Origin: Atopsyche davidsoni
Taxonomy: Eukaryota > Arthropoda > Insecta > Trichoptera > Hydrobiosidae
Direction: 5' to 3'
Length of the DNA stretch: 64,000 nt
Assembly: GCA_022113835.1 (NCBI GenBank)
Contig: JAILWY010000016.1
Span: 13,485,501-13,549,500 of the forward strand
Shown: positions 1 through 13,658 of the stretch, piece after piece
Layout of the letters: the number at the start of each line of letters is the position of its first letter
Position numbering within the stretch: the first letter of the stretch is position 1
Program-made: the position numbers and the translations under genes
Notes under the pieces: model-generated
Seen by the model: the letters and a program-made list of their open reading frames with translations, nothing else
The model's database searches: none
What the model was told of the DNA's origin: nothing

Positions 1-916
1 TTAACCTGTTTTACTTATTACTATACTATATTTACAAACAGAATAATATTGCAATTATTAAACATCGTGTCAATATCACTAATAAGGTCCAAGTATAAAA
101 ACATCAAAACTCAGAAAAACCCGCAAGATAGAAAATCATCCAATTACAACGGCTACAGAACCTCTTAATATATGAAAATATTATTATGTAGAATTTTAGT
201 TAAAATTAAGCTATTGTTAGGTCTGTTTTCTACCAAAACGTTTCTCTGCAGCCTTCGCATCGATTAGATATGTACATATTTTATTTATGAATTTAACCAA
301 AAGAAAAAAATATTTCATTTTAAAAGTTGTTAATAATGCCAACGCAAAAGGTGGGCGAAACCGGTCACAAACAAAATACATCATGGGGAAAAATTACAAA
401 GAGGTTTTATTTAAAATATTAAAAATAATAAACAATATATATAAAGTATATTCTAAAAATATTGATTCAGTAAAAAGCTTCAAAATTTAAATATGTATTT
501 GATGCATCGTGTATAATTAAAATGATTCCTCATTAAAATAAGCTCAAAACAAATTCTTAATAAATTTAAAAACAAGGCAATGGGGTTTCGTAGTGTTGTG
601 ACTTTTTTTTTAAGTTTGTTTATTTTTTTAAAACCACGTTACCACAAATGATTAGAATTTTCTGTCAAAGTCCATATTTAAACAGCAAATGTGAATAAGA
701 GATTTCGAAGATTTTTGCTATCGAGTACTTTTCAAGCAGTTCTTCAGACTAGGTGCAATATGACTTTCATCAGCTTAAGCTTACAAATTTAATGAAAAAC
801 AATCAAATCAAATATTCTTGATTTGAAGATTTTAGGAAATAGAAGATAAATCTAATACTCTTGTACTCGCAATCAAAAATATTTGCAATATCCTAGCCAA
901 TTGGATATTCTTATTA
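1..916. other. AT-rich non-coding DNA
   Basis: No gene is recognised. The stretch is strongly AT-rich with poly-A/T runs. The only structure seen is a foldback-family half-copy at 331-430, listed separately. Confidence 0.6.
331..430 (+). repeat. Half-copy of a dispersed foldback repeat
   Basis: It carries the family core: GCCAAC, a short A-rich spacer, a degenerate GTGGGC, then GAAACCGGTCAC, a degenerate form of ATTAAACATG, a GGGGAAAAAT block and TTTTATTTAAAATATTAAAA. The same order of blocks occurs at 24583-24680 and 54930-55066, and in reverse orientation at 22200-22285. Only one arm is recognisable here. Such elements are usually non-autonomous transposons; the class is not known. Confidence 0.5.
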
Positions 917-1606
917 TACTAGAAATGTAGCCCGTCATGAAATGACGTATTCGATGAACGATGCAATAGTGTTTGAACATATGTTTGGCTGACAATTAGA
1001 TGAAAATTTGATTTCATTTTGTACACATATATTTTGAATAACCGGATATTAATTTCGAAAGCAAAGCCATTCTAGGAAATATCACATTTCGTGTCACAAA
1101 CAACGAATCACATTGACTGCACTGTTTTTTATTAGATGCAGTCTTTATCACATTCAATTGTGCTATTCTTTTTTAATTACGTTTGCTGTGCTTAGACGGT
1201 GTTATTTTTTTAGGAGGCATTTTAAGTTATTAATGATGTGATTAATAATTTCTAACGCAATTTCAATAAAAAAATAAAATTGGTACTTGTGTCAAGCTGA
1301 CATAAACTGAAAATTTCTAAGAAGCATCAAAATTTTTTTTTTTGTAAAAGTTCTAAATTTTAAATTCTCAACAATAAAATCCTATAATTCGTACATATTT
1401 AAACTCGCTAGAGCATATTTTATAGTTTAATTAAATTAGTGTATGAATAAAAATATTATCCTATCGTCTTGAAATTCGGCACATAGATGCGGAAAAATAA
1501 CTCAACTTACGTGCAAAAAATCAGCGTTGTATCTTTTAAGATATTCTATAGAGAAGCAAAGAATGAAACATACACACACACTCACACAATGGCTATTATT
1601 ATAGTA
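917..1606 (+). mobile_element. ~690-bp dispersed repeat, copy 1 (non-autonomous element)
   Basis: A second copy lies at 26480-27170 in the same orientation and matches almost base for base, apart from small indels near 1350-1420. The ends are short imperfect inverted repeats: TACTA-N6-TAGCC at the left, and the reverse complement of TACTA-N6-TAGCC at the right (12 of 16 bases pair). Just inside the left end is a hairpin, GTCAT-GAA-ATGAC. A CA-rich microsatellite (about 1571-1588) lies just before the right end. No open frame of note is present. The layout (short terminal inverted repeats, subterminal hairpin, CA tail, no clear duplication) suggests a Helentron/Helitron-like or RTE-derived non-autonomous element. 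This class assignment is inference. Confidence 0.65.
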
Positions 1607-4600
1607 GATATTGGAAAAATAAATTTAAGCTTAAAGTCGGTGTAAAGCATTCCATTAAAATAATATTTAATCAATTTAACAAAATATTTCTTGTTATATT
1701 TTGTGCCACCACTAGACCGCACTGTCATCGACAAGAATTTATTCGGAGCTGTAAAATAAATAATTATTTTAAAGCATAAAGCGAAACGCCTCTCGCGAGA
1801 TATTAAAGTCTAACGCACGGGCTTTCGCTTTTATGGTACGGGAAGATTAAAGGCCTATGAGGAAATCTCAAATATTTATAAACTCGAAAATAAGGGCGCA
1901 GACCGCCGTAATGCGTGGCGGCCATCTCGGAGCATCTGTGCCGAGACGTTACGTTATCTAAAAAACCCGAAACGTGGAGCATTATGTAGTAGAATGTTTG
2001 TAGTAGAATTTTTTTAAAAAACCTCAGATAATTGCGTCACGCAAATGTCAAATATTCGAAAATAAAACATTTAAAAAAAAACAAAAGATAACCGAATGAA
2101 TTTTGAAAAAGGCGCGAAACTATTTCCATCACACAAATGTCATATTTGACTATTGAATTCATAAAAGATCTTAAATTTAGTGGCAATTTATTTTCTAATA
2201 CTTGTAGTACTTACGCTCATATTTTTTTCGTTGTACCATAAAACCAATGACTAATGAAACATATTTTGTAAAATCACATTTTCAAAAATCGTCATGGATA
2301 GCGTTACACTTTGTGTAACGGAAAATAATATTTCATAGTTTTTCTAGCATATTGACTTTAATTTCAAAGCAATATATTGCTATGATATTTGACCAATAAT
2401 GTTTTTTTTTTAATTGAATGATTGTTTTTGTCTTAACCTTTCACATATGAAACAACAAAATTTAAATAAAAATGTTTATTTTGATATGGTTGATATATTT
2501 ACATTAGATTTAAAATTTTCGTCATTTGCTATTTCAAACATGAATTGATTTGTGGGTCGTAATGCTGTAAAGTAATCGAATTGAGAGTATAAAGTTCTTT
2601 CAGGTTTATCGGCAACCACCTCCTTTTCAAGATATGTAGGTCACTTAGAAAAAAGCTGAAAGAAAAAGTTTAAGGCCTCATTGACTGAATTTTGATTATG
2701 AAGGGCATTCTCAGGTTACTGTTTCAGGATCGTGCAATTTTTCAGGATTACAGCCACCATAGTTATGATTTCTTCGCACCTTCCGGGCTGCCCCCCTTCC
2801 CGGAGCGCCTTCACAGAGACGGATGACTTGAGCTCGAAGCTCTTTCGGCAGTTTTATTAGATGTTTTCTGCAGCTCGCGTGAACTCTTCTCACTCCGAAA
2901 AGTGATATTGGACCTTCAATCACAACCTGAAAACTTAACTTACAATTCAATCAAATAGTTAAACATAACACGATATAGATTTGTTCCAATAGAAAAAAAT
3001 ATTAATTATTTTTTTAAGTTCTATTGAATATAACAAAAATTGAATAAAATGATACAATTTATTTTATTCAATATCATTGTACAATATATACGAAGATTAC
3101 TATGGACTACCAGCAAAACATGAACCAATATTCTCTCTAAAAATATATGTTGTTAGTGCTTACTTAAAGATTTTTAAAGCTAAAAATTTGAATGTACTAT
3201 AATGAAAATATATGTGTTTCGTTTTATTATAAAGGCAGTATTTAGTCTAATCTAAAGCACTTGAATCCAGGTCTCTTCTTACGATAGGAGGTGACGGAGA
3301 GCCCGGGGGGCTCCTTTCTCACGTGTGAAATCACAGTGGCGGTGCATCTATGAATATACAGAAATATACAGAAAATATCGAACCGTCATATAACGTATTT
3401 TGATATTTTCTGATTGTTCTGTTAACTTTTTTTATGCTATCCTCTACCCTTCTACGTCCTCCTCCCGCGCTCCGCTGACGTCGCTCACAGCTCTTGCAGT
3501 GCGGCTGACAGAGCTGTCTGCGCATTGAATTAACATTTTGTTAAGAAAAATCTTTTGAGTGGTATTGTCATGAGCATACAATATAAGGACGTCTGGTTTC
3601 TATGTATGTTTTATGACTAGAAAACACGGAATTTTATTTTTGTTGTATATATACGTATACAATATACAGGTATAACGAAAAAAAAACTCTTATACTAATA
3701 TGAATACCCAAATTTCAAGGAGATTACGACGATTTTTCATTGTGACCGTAGTGAGCTTGAAAATACGCTCCCAAACAGAAATGATAGTAATCTTGTAGCT
3801 ATTTGGGTATTCGTACATTTTGTTTAGTTGCGGAGTATTACAAATTTTTCCAGTCTTTCCGGCCTCATTTTAGTGCATATATCTACTAAATGTTGTATCT
3901 CTATACTTATCTGCTTATCCATAACTAAACTTTGTTTTATATGTATGATTTAACTTTTTTTTTGATAGACAATCAACATAGAATTCTCTTCAACATATAC
4001 CCCGGGCGTAAGTAAGCTCCTTCCTTCCGGAGCACCACCCTCAGCGCCGATACAGCTCGCTTCTGGGTGGACTACGCGGGGCTAACCGCACGAGAGTTTC
4101 CGTGCTCAGGCTGAAACGTTAATTTCACCGCGATATTTATTTACTCGACAGCAGTATCGACAAACATGACTACTGCGGATCGAATCCTCGTTGTTTAGCG
4201 TAAAATAACACCTGGCACAAATTGTGCATCGCGTATTTGTAAATGCTCTGGCTCAGGGCTATCACGTGGAGTTCTATATATCAATAACAATAAATTTAAC
4301 GATATATTTATCTAAGCAATAAAAAAGATGTATTTTTTTAAATTATTTAGTACATATTTGTGTAAACATTATAATTCCAAATTAAATTTTGTATAAAAAT
4401 ATGTATTATTGCAAATTTCTAAGGAATAAGTATTTAATTTCATCTACTGATAGATCCGAATATCCGCAACAGACTTTTTTAATCGTACTTAAACAACGAC
4501 TAGAAGATTGCGATGATTTTTTAGCACTTTTGTTTTTCAAGGGTTCATTTAGTCTTATGAAGTATCTTACATTTTGGAAATTCATATAAGTTGATATACC

Positions 4601-7600
4601 TAAAAACTGAAAATGACATGACAAGAAACTTGCTTTAACCCACAAGTCCATTTATAATTAGACTATTTATTCTAATTTTTCACAAAAATTGAAGTCGCGA
4701 AGAAACTTATGGAGTAAGTCTATGTCTTTGTTGGTTTCAAAAAGTTTTTCCGAATCGATCTTTATCCTACAAGTTAAATCAAAACTAATGTCAATATAGC
4801 TTACATCTAGGTCGCTAGACAAATAAATTTTTATGTATATTTAATATTTATTTACATATATGAAATTATTCGAAAAAAGTTTGTTTTTTTTGCAATTTTA
4901 CAGTAATGGATAAGCAAGTATACTTAAAACGAAAAATATTAAAGTTCAAAACTTTCAATGAAAAAATTTAAGATTCTAAGATACACAGTTTCTATGAAAA
5001 GTGAATTATGCAGTTTTGAGAAAAACTTAGTACCTAATTTATCTTAAAAGAATGAAAAAAATGTGTTTTTTGTAGCCACGCGTTTTTCTTACGAACACAT
5101 TGGTAAAAAAATATTTTCTAGCGCTTGTAACAAAAAACGTATACTCACACAAGTATATTGTATATAATATCTGTTAAGATCTATTTATACATGGTTAGAA
5201 GAGATAAATATCTTTTTAGACATAAATGAGACTATTATTTATATATATAACTATGTGTGCACTTGCTAATATATGTTTATATTCGTTTTTGTGCTCAGTT
5301 ACTGAACCATATTGGTTTGATCGGATACAATACTTCAGGAGCAGAGGATTCGTGTCCTACTGTGTTTTGGAATAATTAGGATTTCGATTCAAGGTTTCAA
5401 AGAAATACCTTATACGTAATGCGTCACTTTTGAACCAATTTTTTTAGGTATGGCGTCTAAAAATCTCATTACCTGCTCTCTATATTCAAATATATAAAAA
5501 TCAACCCTGTTTAAGGTACCGTGCGTAGTGAAGTGAACGTGTTTCGTCGCAGAGGTACTTCCGTGCTGGTTATGTTGAGTTTATGTTTATACAGGGTAAA
5601 TACGACTTGTTTGTCTCGAAATAACATTATCCGTGGGCTTGTAACGTCACGTTCGCGCTTTTTATGATTCCGCTGAATTTCGAATGAGTGATATTAAACT
5701 GAAGGTTCACCCGTTATAAAGTATGCAAACGCAATACTAGACGCGTGTTTACATGATCTGAAATGATACAAATTGTGCAAATCCAGCGCACTCGGGATGG
5801 TTTGCTTGTTTTTAGTAGGTAATATAAAAAAATGTATAACATTACCGCACGCACACAAAAATGCAATAAAAGCAGTACCTCAAAATAGTATGTTTATTTT
5901 TAAAGTTGTAAAATTTACCTAAATAAGCCTATTTCTGGAACAGTCTTCTTCTTAAGATTTAATAGAAACCATTTCTTTTTATATCTTGATCGAGAAGAAT
6001 ATCATTAAAGTCTTCCTGCGGTCTCGTCCCCCTAATAACTTGCCAATCAAACACCCCCCTGTGGGGAGGACCGGAAATTATTTCCCTCCCCTGAGTCCTT
6101 CGGGAAAGCCCGACAGACACACCTGATCGTTCTTCTCGGCATTAGTTCTTACAGGGTATCGAGAATATGGATTTCCCGAGACTTCAACTTATCGCCCAAC
6201 CCAGACTATGCGGGGAGCTCCTAGTCTCACCAATTTGGCAGTATATATTTTTTTTCGCTAAGCATCTACGACAGATAGAGATTATTTGTATAACTCTATA
6301 TTTACACAACAAATACGAGTCGCCAAATAGCTAAGAGATAGTGTATGTTTTTAAAAAAAACCCTTGAAATGAAAAAGCGCTCACAAACAAAAATGTGTCA
6401 TTTGGATATTTGTATTTAATAATTTTTGCATAATTTTAGGATTCCGTTTTGTATCAAAAATTTCATCACTGAAAAAACTTTTTAAAGGTAATAGCACTCA
6501 CATCAAAACTAATAGATTTCTCCTATACTTTTTCTATCAATATTAATTTTCTCTGCGTTTAATTTCAAAGGTTTCTTAAAATGCTTGATATCTTTTAGGC
6601 ATTATTCTATAAATATATTTATTTTTTTTATTTCCACGAATTAATTCGTTTGCTAATACCAACGTAAAAAATTGATACATCAATAAAATTAAACATGTGG
6701 ATAAATGGAATTCCACCAAACATTGTCTGTCAAAAATATTAAAAATTTTACTATTCATATTTGTTTCCTATTGAACAAAACTTCAGGGTTATTTTTTTAT
6801 CGTAATCTACTATTCGTTTTGCAATGGATATTTGTTCTTCCAAATATAAATTAAGGATTAACATTTCCCATAAATTTTTTTTTTCTGTAAATGGTATTTT
6901 TCAGCCCGAGCACAGCCGCGCAGAACCGAGCGGTTTCGAAGGCTCCGCTGATTGATTACCATCTGCTCCGTGTCGAATAGGTCGACTTGCCATGACAAAT
7001 ATTATTTATGGGGTAGCATTGTCACTGCAGGCAGAGTATTTCGGCATACACGGGGTTGACATTATATTTCACAAAAAAAAAATTGGTTTAAGTTTTTCGA
7101 GAATTGTGGAAGCTATAAATAAAAATTTACGTTTTAAATATTCATTGCTCGTGTTTGCTCCAAATCACAAGAGAAATATGTTGATTTTAGGAACAGATCT
7201 CTTGTCCCGGGCTTGCGTCGCACTTGTAAGCAATGGTACGAGTACATGTTTTGTGTTATTCACATTCAGCGCATAAGTAGACTTCAATACAATACTTGAA
7301 CAGTGTGAACAATCAATAGTCGAACAGTTAGCACGCTAGTTCGATGTGCTGAGTTAGATTTTTAGAAGAAATAAGTCAGTGGATATTTTTTTGGGATTTC
7401 CCTGTATACTCGTATATCAAAAACAATTATTATTAAGTACGACTAACCAATCAATCGGTACATCCGGCTTGACTTTTTAAACGTTTTCTAATGGTTACTC
7501 ACTCTTACAGAATGGTAAATATCGATTTGGTTAATCAAATTCATATCACGGTTATAATAAATGCTTAATTTGTTATAGTAAAATATTTACTGAAAGGCTT

Positions 7601-10600
7601 TTTTTGGGTTGATAGCTAACAGATATATTTCATTGTATTCCCATATTTTTCTTCTCAAAATTAGTCGTAGTAAGTCGTCGATGAAAAAAAACTGTGCTAT
7701 CATAATATTCTACGTGTAAAGTGGAAAGGAAAAACTTGGCTGTGACAAGCGATGATAAATGCGCGGCAGGGGTGCGAGTATCTCCATCCTCTATCGGCAG
7801 CCATTTTTAAAGATGGCCGTCGTTTCGGTGACATCATCTGTCGGAATGTGTCCCGCGAGACTTGCAATAATCCATCGAGGTGTCGTCTATTTGACTTGTA
7901 AAGGAGTACGTTGCTCAAATTAATAACGCGTCGTCTGAAATAGAATGGAATCTATCACATTTTGTCAAAAAATACATTACACTACATAATATTATAATTG
8001 TCGACTACTTGGGGATATCTTTGGAATATTAAGTCTTAAAGTAATGAAAATAGATATGCTTATTTAGAATCTTTAAATATTTTTATAGCTGAATCGATTA
8101 GCTGTTGCACTTACTTATCGCCAAGAATACATCGGTGCATCTCGTCGTTAATATGCAATCGTCCACGACTACGTTAGCGGCAGAATAGAGATTTATTTTG
8201 AGTTGTGTGTTAAATTCTGAAAATGTATGTCTATAAATGCCAACTGTCAATCGGTGCTTAAAGTGTTTCTCAAAGTAAACTTATATTTTTTTAGTAGATT
8301 CAAAAAAATCACATAAAAAGTGTGGCATATGCAATACCTTTTATTTTTATAAAATACCGAACCACCCTTTAAAATTGAATACCGTAGTATAAACACAGTT
8401 TCTGTATCAAAGTATGGTTGAAGTTATTACATATCACGCAATATGTCCGAAATATTTATTGTATTTTCAACATCATCTACCCAATACTAATAAAATAAGT
8501 CAGAGATTCATTTAATATAACACAATAAACCCAGGTGTTTTTATATATAACTTCATATTTTTAGAAAAACTATAATATTTATATCAAATAGCAGACGAAT
8601 TAAAAATGTATTTTTTTTAATAACTAAAAAATAAAACTCAAATATTTTATAGATGAAATATTAACTTTCAATAAAAAATACTTTATTAAACTATACGCAT
8701 TTGTTAAGTTATAAAATAAATTTATTTAATTATTAATAATATCATGGTTTTGATTTTTGACATATATAAAATCATTTTTTTAAAGGGGTGCCTTTCTAAA
8801 GCTTCGACTCACCCCGAATGAAGCAAAACATTGTTTTTGTAAGCAGCATTGAGAAGATATGCTGATACTCTGATTCTTCAACCAACACGCAGCGCCTTAA
8901 CATTTCCAAAAAACAAAAACAGCTCCTATTTACTTCCAAAGCCTGCCGTAAGGAAATACATTTTTCCCCCAAGAAACTTGGTCTACAATAAGAGCACAAT
9001 GAAAGTGCTCAATTTTCAGCAGGTGACGGGAGTCCTCGTTTCTCTTTGTTCCAGAGCCCCACAAAGGGCGGCCGGTCGGGTGTCATCCTGCTTATCTTCA
9101 GGCTGTGAAAATCACGTACAGAGCCTTCTTTTCACTTTTAAGTTAATAACTGTTAAATAAATTTTTCTTGAAATATATCAGAATAAATTTATTTTAAAAA
9201 CAAAGCAAGTGTTTTTGAGCTACAGACTTTTTTATGAAATTGTTTCTTAAGATACAATTTCATCAATTTCAGTTACTTTTTTCGAAAGACTTGTATCAAG
9301 ATACGTCAAATACATAAATGCTATTTTTCCTCTTGGTATTTTCTTGCATTAAAATCGAGGGATTTCTTTTCACAAGTTGCATATTTTTTCCTGCAGGTTA
9401 AGCATTATAAAAAATACCCTCTCTAGCAGGCTGTTAATTTTTAACTGAAAGACACATATGCCAAAGAAATGTCAAGCCAGATTCAATCCAATCGATTGAA
9501 GTCGCTTGCATTCCCACCCCATCCTTTTGTAAGACCATATCTTCGTAAAAAGTTATTTGACTTATAAATACCTCTTTGAGACTGTCTGAGCTTGAAATTT
9601 TTTAACTGTATATTAAATTTTAAAATAATACATAGAACGTTCTTGAGCTAAAAAAAATAACTATAAAAACTAGGAATAACCCATTTTCGTTGGAAAAAAA
9701 AAAAACCTCCACGTATAACTCTTCATAAGGGGTGCTAGTAATATAAGGAATTGGTAAACATTATAAGGTACAGTTTTTCCAATACTGCAACATAGTGTTT
9801 TTGCCCCCTTCCTGCGCCCCGCCTGGACTCGCCCGGGGAGGCCATTGTGAGGACCCCCAGCGGGCGCGCTGCCGAGGACAGCCCCTGCCAATTATCGTGA
9901 TTTGTAGTTTTATCGGTCAATGCCATGACAGCTTATATTATCATTGTGATTTCTCTTTCTTCGGAAAATGTAACAAAAACCATCTTCTTTTTTACCATCC
10001 AAGTGCTTTCTGCTGCTTATTCAATATTTATATACACTCACAAAGGTATATATATATATGGGTATATAAAAATACATATCTATTTCCATTTCTGGTGGTG
10101 TGGGTAAAATAGTGTTCAGTTAAATGTGCGAATTTAAAAAAAGTATAAAATGCAGCGGAAATTCACATTTGATTGCTTTTCTTCGCTTGTTATATTTGTT
10201 TGCGGCAACGTGCTTACTCAGTCGGCTGCCACAATATCAGGTGCTTGCTACAGTCCCCTCCGCCCCGCCCGACACCTCACTATCTCTCCACCCCACGCGG
10301 AGTGCGGGACATAATTCTGTCTGACGTCACAAGGAGGGTGATTGCCTGGAGGTCGGAATCATCCAGGCTTTAGTTCCGCCCCGACTGGCAGACGAAAAAA
10401 TAAGCTTAGCTGTAAAACAAATCTTCCACGAAATAACATATTTGAAAGGGATGATATCATTTTGAATATGTTGCTTGTTTCAATATGTTCTCTTTTCCGA
10501 GAATTCCGGCCTGAGATCTTCGGATCCACGGGGTTCTCCAATCGGTACAAAGGATTTCTCTACTTACATGGCTACTCAAGAGGGAATATACAAAATATAT

Positions 10601-12356
10601 TACAGGTGATATGTTACTTGAATTCGTGTAGGTAAATATTTCGCCTTTAAACACACATACACACACAAATTTATATTTATAGCCTTTATTACAGATTTGT
10701 GTCATAATAATAACGTTGATTCGTTATTATATTATTGTATTATATATAAACTGTTTTAAAACAATCCGTCATATAAATTAGGCGATAAATAGTTCAATTC
10801 CGGCAGAATTCCACGGGTTTATGCCAGGACTGTGAACTAGCGCCCAGGTAAGTACAATGAGCCCCGCTGCTCCGCCCGCACTACACGGCAGTAACTCCGG
10901 CGTAATTTCGCAGCAGATAAATATCGGGCGACCGCAACGACGCCGCCGTGCTACATCATCGTGCTATATGTGCCGCTGCCTGCTCAGGTAACACACCTGC
11001 CCGCGGTGTTGCTGCCACTGAATGGCCGGCCATATCTCGCTTCATATCCTAGGCGAGAGTTTTTCAAACTACGCTCAGGCCAATTTGATTCCAATCAGCT
11101 TTTTTGCTCTTATTGCAATAAAATTTCTCTTGCACTCATAACACTTTTTTATATTTAAAATGATCAGTAAAAACCACGTTGTCAGTGGAGAGGTTAACAG
11201 CTCTTACTGCTAAGGAAAAGTACATGATTTTTCATTATTATTTTTCCACCGCCGGCAGGCTGAAGACAATCCTCGCTCTTTTGACTTGTCACACCTAATT
11301 TGTAATGTTTAATTCATACGTTCACCACAGAAACCTACAAACGAAAAATGGGCTATTTCCAATTTCGTTGAGTCAGGAACTTCGAAATCAGAATCTCTTT
11401 TAATGTGATCAGAAAGTTCCTGAACTTTATTCACCCCCTAATGATATAATCTGTTGCGTAATAAAAGAAATTCACATTTTTTTAAATTATGCGTTTTAAA
11501 TAATTTTGAGCTATGTAACTAGACAAAATTAACAACAGTTTAATAAGATATATATGAGAGATTTCCTCATGTATCCACGAAATAAGCATATATAACTATT
11601 AAATCTTTCTTCTGTTGCTTATAAGATATTCAATGTTAAAAAAAAAATTCTGAATCGAATATATAAAGAGACAGAATCCGGAGACGTGCCAAGGCGGGCA
11701 CAGCCGTAGTATCCCATGAATGCTTCTATGTCCCATGCCCGCCCACTTCTTTTCTTAGCTTGGTACTTGTGCAGAGCAGTATGGCCATCGACTTATCGTT
11801 TTCAGACTTCCTGTGCTTGCATACTATTTCAAATTTATTTTCCTTAACATGTTCATTATATTTTTTTTTATTCTTAATTATCCACACATAGAGCGTTACA
11901 AAAACTCTCCTTTTTATATAAAAGACTCAGAAAGAATTCGATCTTACCTGTCTAAAAAAACATGATGTAGAATATTATAGTTTTTATTTTATCACAACAG
12001 GTTTTTATCATTAAAAAAAACTCTTCATTTTTTAATAAACAGATTACCGATCAAATTAAAATTGGGCCTTGTGAATTTAATATCTTTCAATTGAAACTGT
12101 CCATGTCACCGAGTAGGGAATAGGTAGCTGCAGCCAGTGGAGACCCCAGCGCCTCGTTAATTAACTCTCTTAGGTCCTAATTAATCTGCTCAGTGCGCCG
12201 TTGGGAGAACACAATCACCAGCTGCTATTTTTAATTGTCACTCCTTGTCACCCCTGATATTCCCTGCAGTGAGCAGCGAATGTAGCACGTCGGTGGGCGC
12301 GGTAAATCAAAAGGGGTTAATTATGAGAATAACACCTGAAAGTAGTTTATTACATA
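1607..12356. other. Long AT-rich non-coding region with GC-richer islands
   Basis: No convincing gene is seen over about 10.7 kb. The AT-rich background is interrupted by GC-richer, CpG-containing patches near 1790-1960, 2760-2900, 3270-3530, 4000-4280, 5520-5800, 6000-6240, 6900-7010, 7740-7910, 8800-9120, 9790-9910, 10200-10400, 10800-11080, 11660-11800 and 12100-12310. None carries a recognised protein domain. They could be regulatory elements, small exons of an unrecognised large gene, or old repeats. A possible minus-strand exon at 2780-2926 is discussed in the findings. Confidence 0.5.
6651..6745 (+). repeat. Degenerate foldback-family copy
   Basis: It contains the family blocks in order: a degenerate ACCAACGT segment, CAATAAAATTAAACATGTGG, GGAATTCCACCAA and GTCTGTCAAAAATATT. 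The CCGGTCACC core has decayed. It matches the copies at 24583, 35145 and 38880 block by block, so it is a relic of the same dispersed repeat. Confidence 0.45.
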
Positions 12357-13658
12357 CGAGGTCTGTTCAAATAGTATCGAGAATTTTAAATTTTCACGAG
12401 TTACGTGTATTCAATTTACGATTTTTTTGTGGCATCATGTTGTTACTTATATTTCTCATTTATACCGACAATTTCAACTATTGTGGATGTTTAGTTAATT
12501 ATTGACAGCTGCTTTTCTTGCACGTGTTTTGACCCGTCTTCGATTTTTGCCCATTCCAAAAATTGGAACAAAGAATCTGTATAAAATTTTGTGTGAAAAA
12601 CAAAATTAAGTACGTGGACGCATACCAAATGTTGACTGTAGCATATAGTGAAGCAACGTTTATCGGTGGTACAAAATGTTCTCAGAGGGCGAGAAGATGT
12701 GAACGACGAAGAGCGTGCCGGACGCCCGAGCACGTCAACAACTGACGAAAACATTGATGAAGTGAAGAAAATAGTATTGGCTAACCGTCGATTCACTCTT
12801 AGATAAGTTGCTGAAGACATAAACATATCGATTGGCTATTGCCATTCGATTTTAACCAATGATTTGGGCATGAGACGGGTCGCCGCGAAATTCGTACCAA
12901 AATTGCTCAATTTCGACCAAAAACAGCATCGCATTGCCATTGCTAAGGAGCTGTTTGACTCTGTCTGCGACGACCCAAATTTGCTCCAGATGATTATAAC
13001 TGGTGAGAAAACATGAGTTTATGGTTTTGACGTGGAAACTTAAGCTCAATCATCCCAATGGAAGCTGCCGCACGAGCCAAGACCAAAAAAGGCGTGCCAA
13101 GTTCGCTCGAATGTGAAGGTTTTGATGACGTTCTTCGATTGCAGGGGCGAAGTGCATCATGAGTTCTTGCCACAGGGTAGAACGGTCAATAAAGAATACT
13201 GCCTGCAAGTAATGCGCAAGTTGCGCGAAGCTATCCGTCAGAAACGCCAACATTTCTGGAAGAACAAAAATTGGCTTTTGCACCATGATAACGCCCCTGC
13301 TCACACATCGTTGCTTGTGCGTGAATTTTTAGCCAAAAACAACACACTAATTGTTCCGCAGCCACCGTGTTCCCCAGATCTGGCCCCCTGTAACTTTTTC
13401 TTGTTCCCAAAACTGAAGAGACACATGAAAGGACGACGCTACACTACGATTTAATAGATAAAGACAGCATCGAAGATGGAGCTGAACAAGATCACAAAAA
13501 ATGATTTTTTGAAGTGCTTTGACGATTGGAAAAATCGTTAGAACACGTGTATAATATTTAGTAGGGAATACTCTGAAGGGTACAAAATAGATATTCATGA
13601 ATAAATAAATAATTTTATAAAAAATACAAAATTCGCGATACTTTTTGAACAGACTACG
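12357..13658 (+). mobile_element. Full-length but inactive mariner transposon
   Basis: The element is 1302 bp, the usual mariner length of about 1.3 kb. It is flanked on both sides by the TA dinucleotide (12355-12356 and 13659-13660) that mariner transposons duplicate on insertion. The terminal inverted repeats pair over about 30 bp: the left begins CGAGGTCTGTTCAAATAGTA, and the reverse complement of the right begins CGTAGTCTGTTCAAAAAGTA. The transposase reads on the plus strand and is broken by stops and frameshifts (see the transposase entry). The copy could be moved only in trans, if its ends are still recognised. Confidence 0.93.
12563..13604 (+). pseudogene. Mariner transposase pseudogene
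   Basis: Translation shows the mariner D,D34D transposase. The N-terminal helix-turn-helix part starts near 12563, the ENIDEVKKIVLANRR linker follows, then QSSQWKLPHEPRPKK, and then the catalytic core with HHDNAPAHTSLLVREFLAKN and PPCSPDLAPCNFFLFPKLKR. In the main frame there are stops at 12804 (TAA), 13014 (TGA) and 13041 (TAA). A frameshift and probable small deletion near 12660-12690 joins the N-terminal part to this frame, and another break follows near 13450. The segment around the first catalytic Asp reads ITGEKT then stop where family members have ITGDEAW. The third catalytic Asp is replaced by Asn (codon 13392-13394). The enzyme is therefore dead by several independent lesions. The mariner assignment is firm; the subfamily is not assigned. 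Confidence 0.92.
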
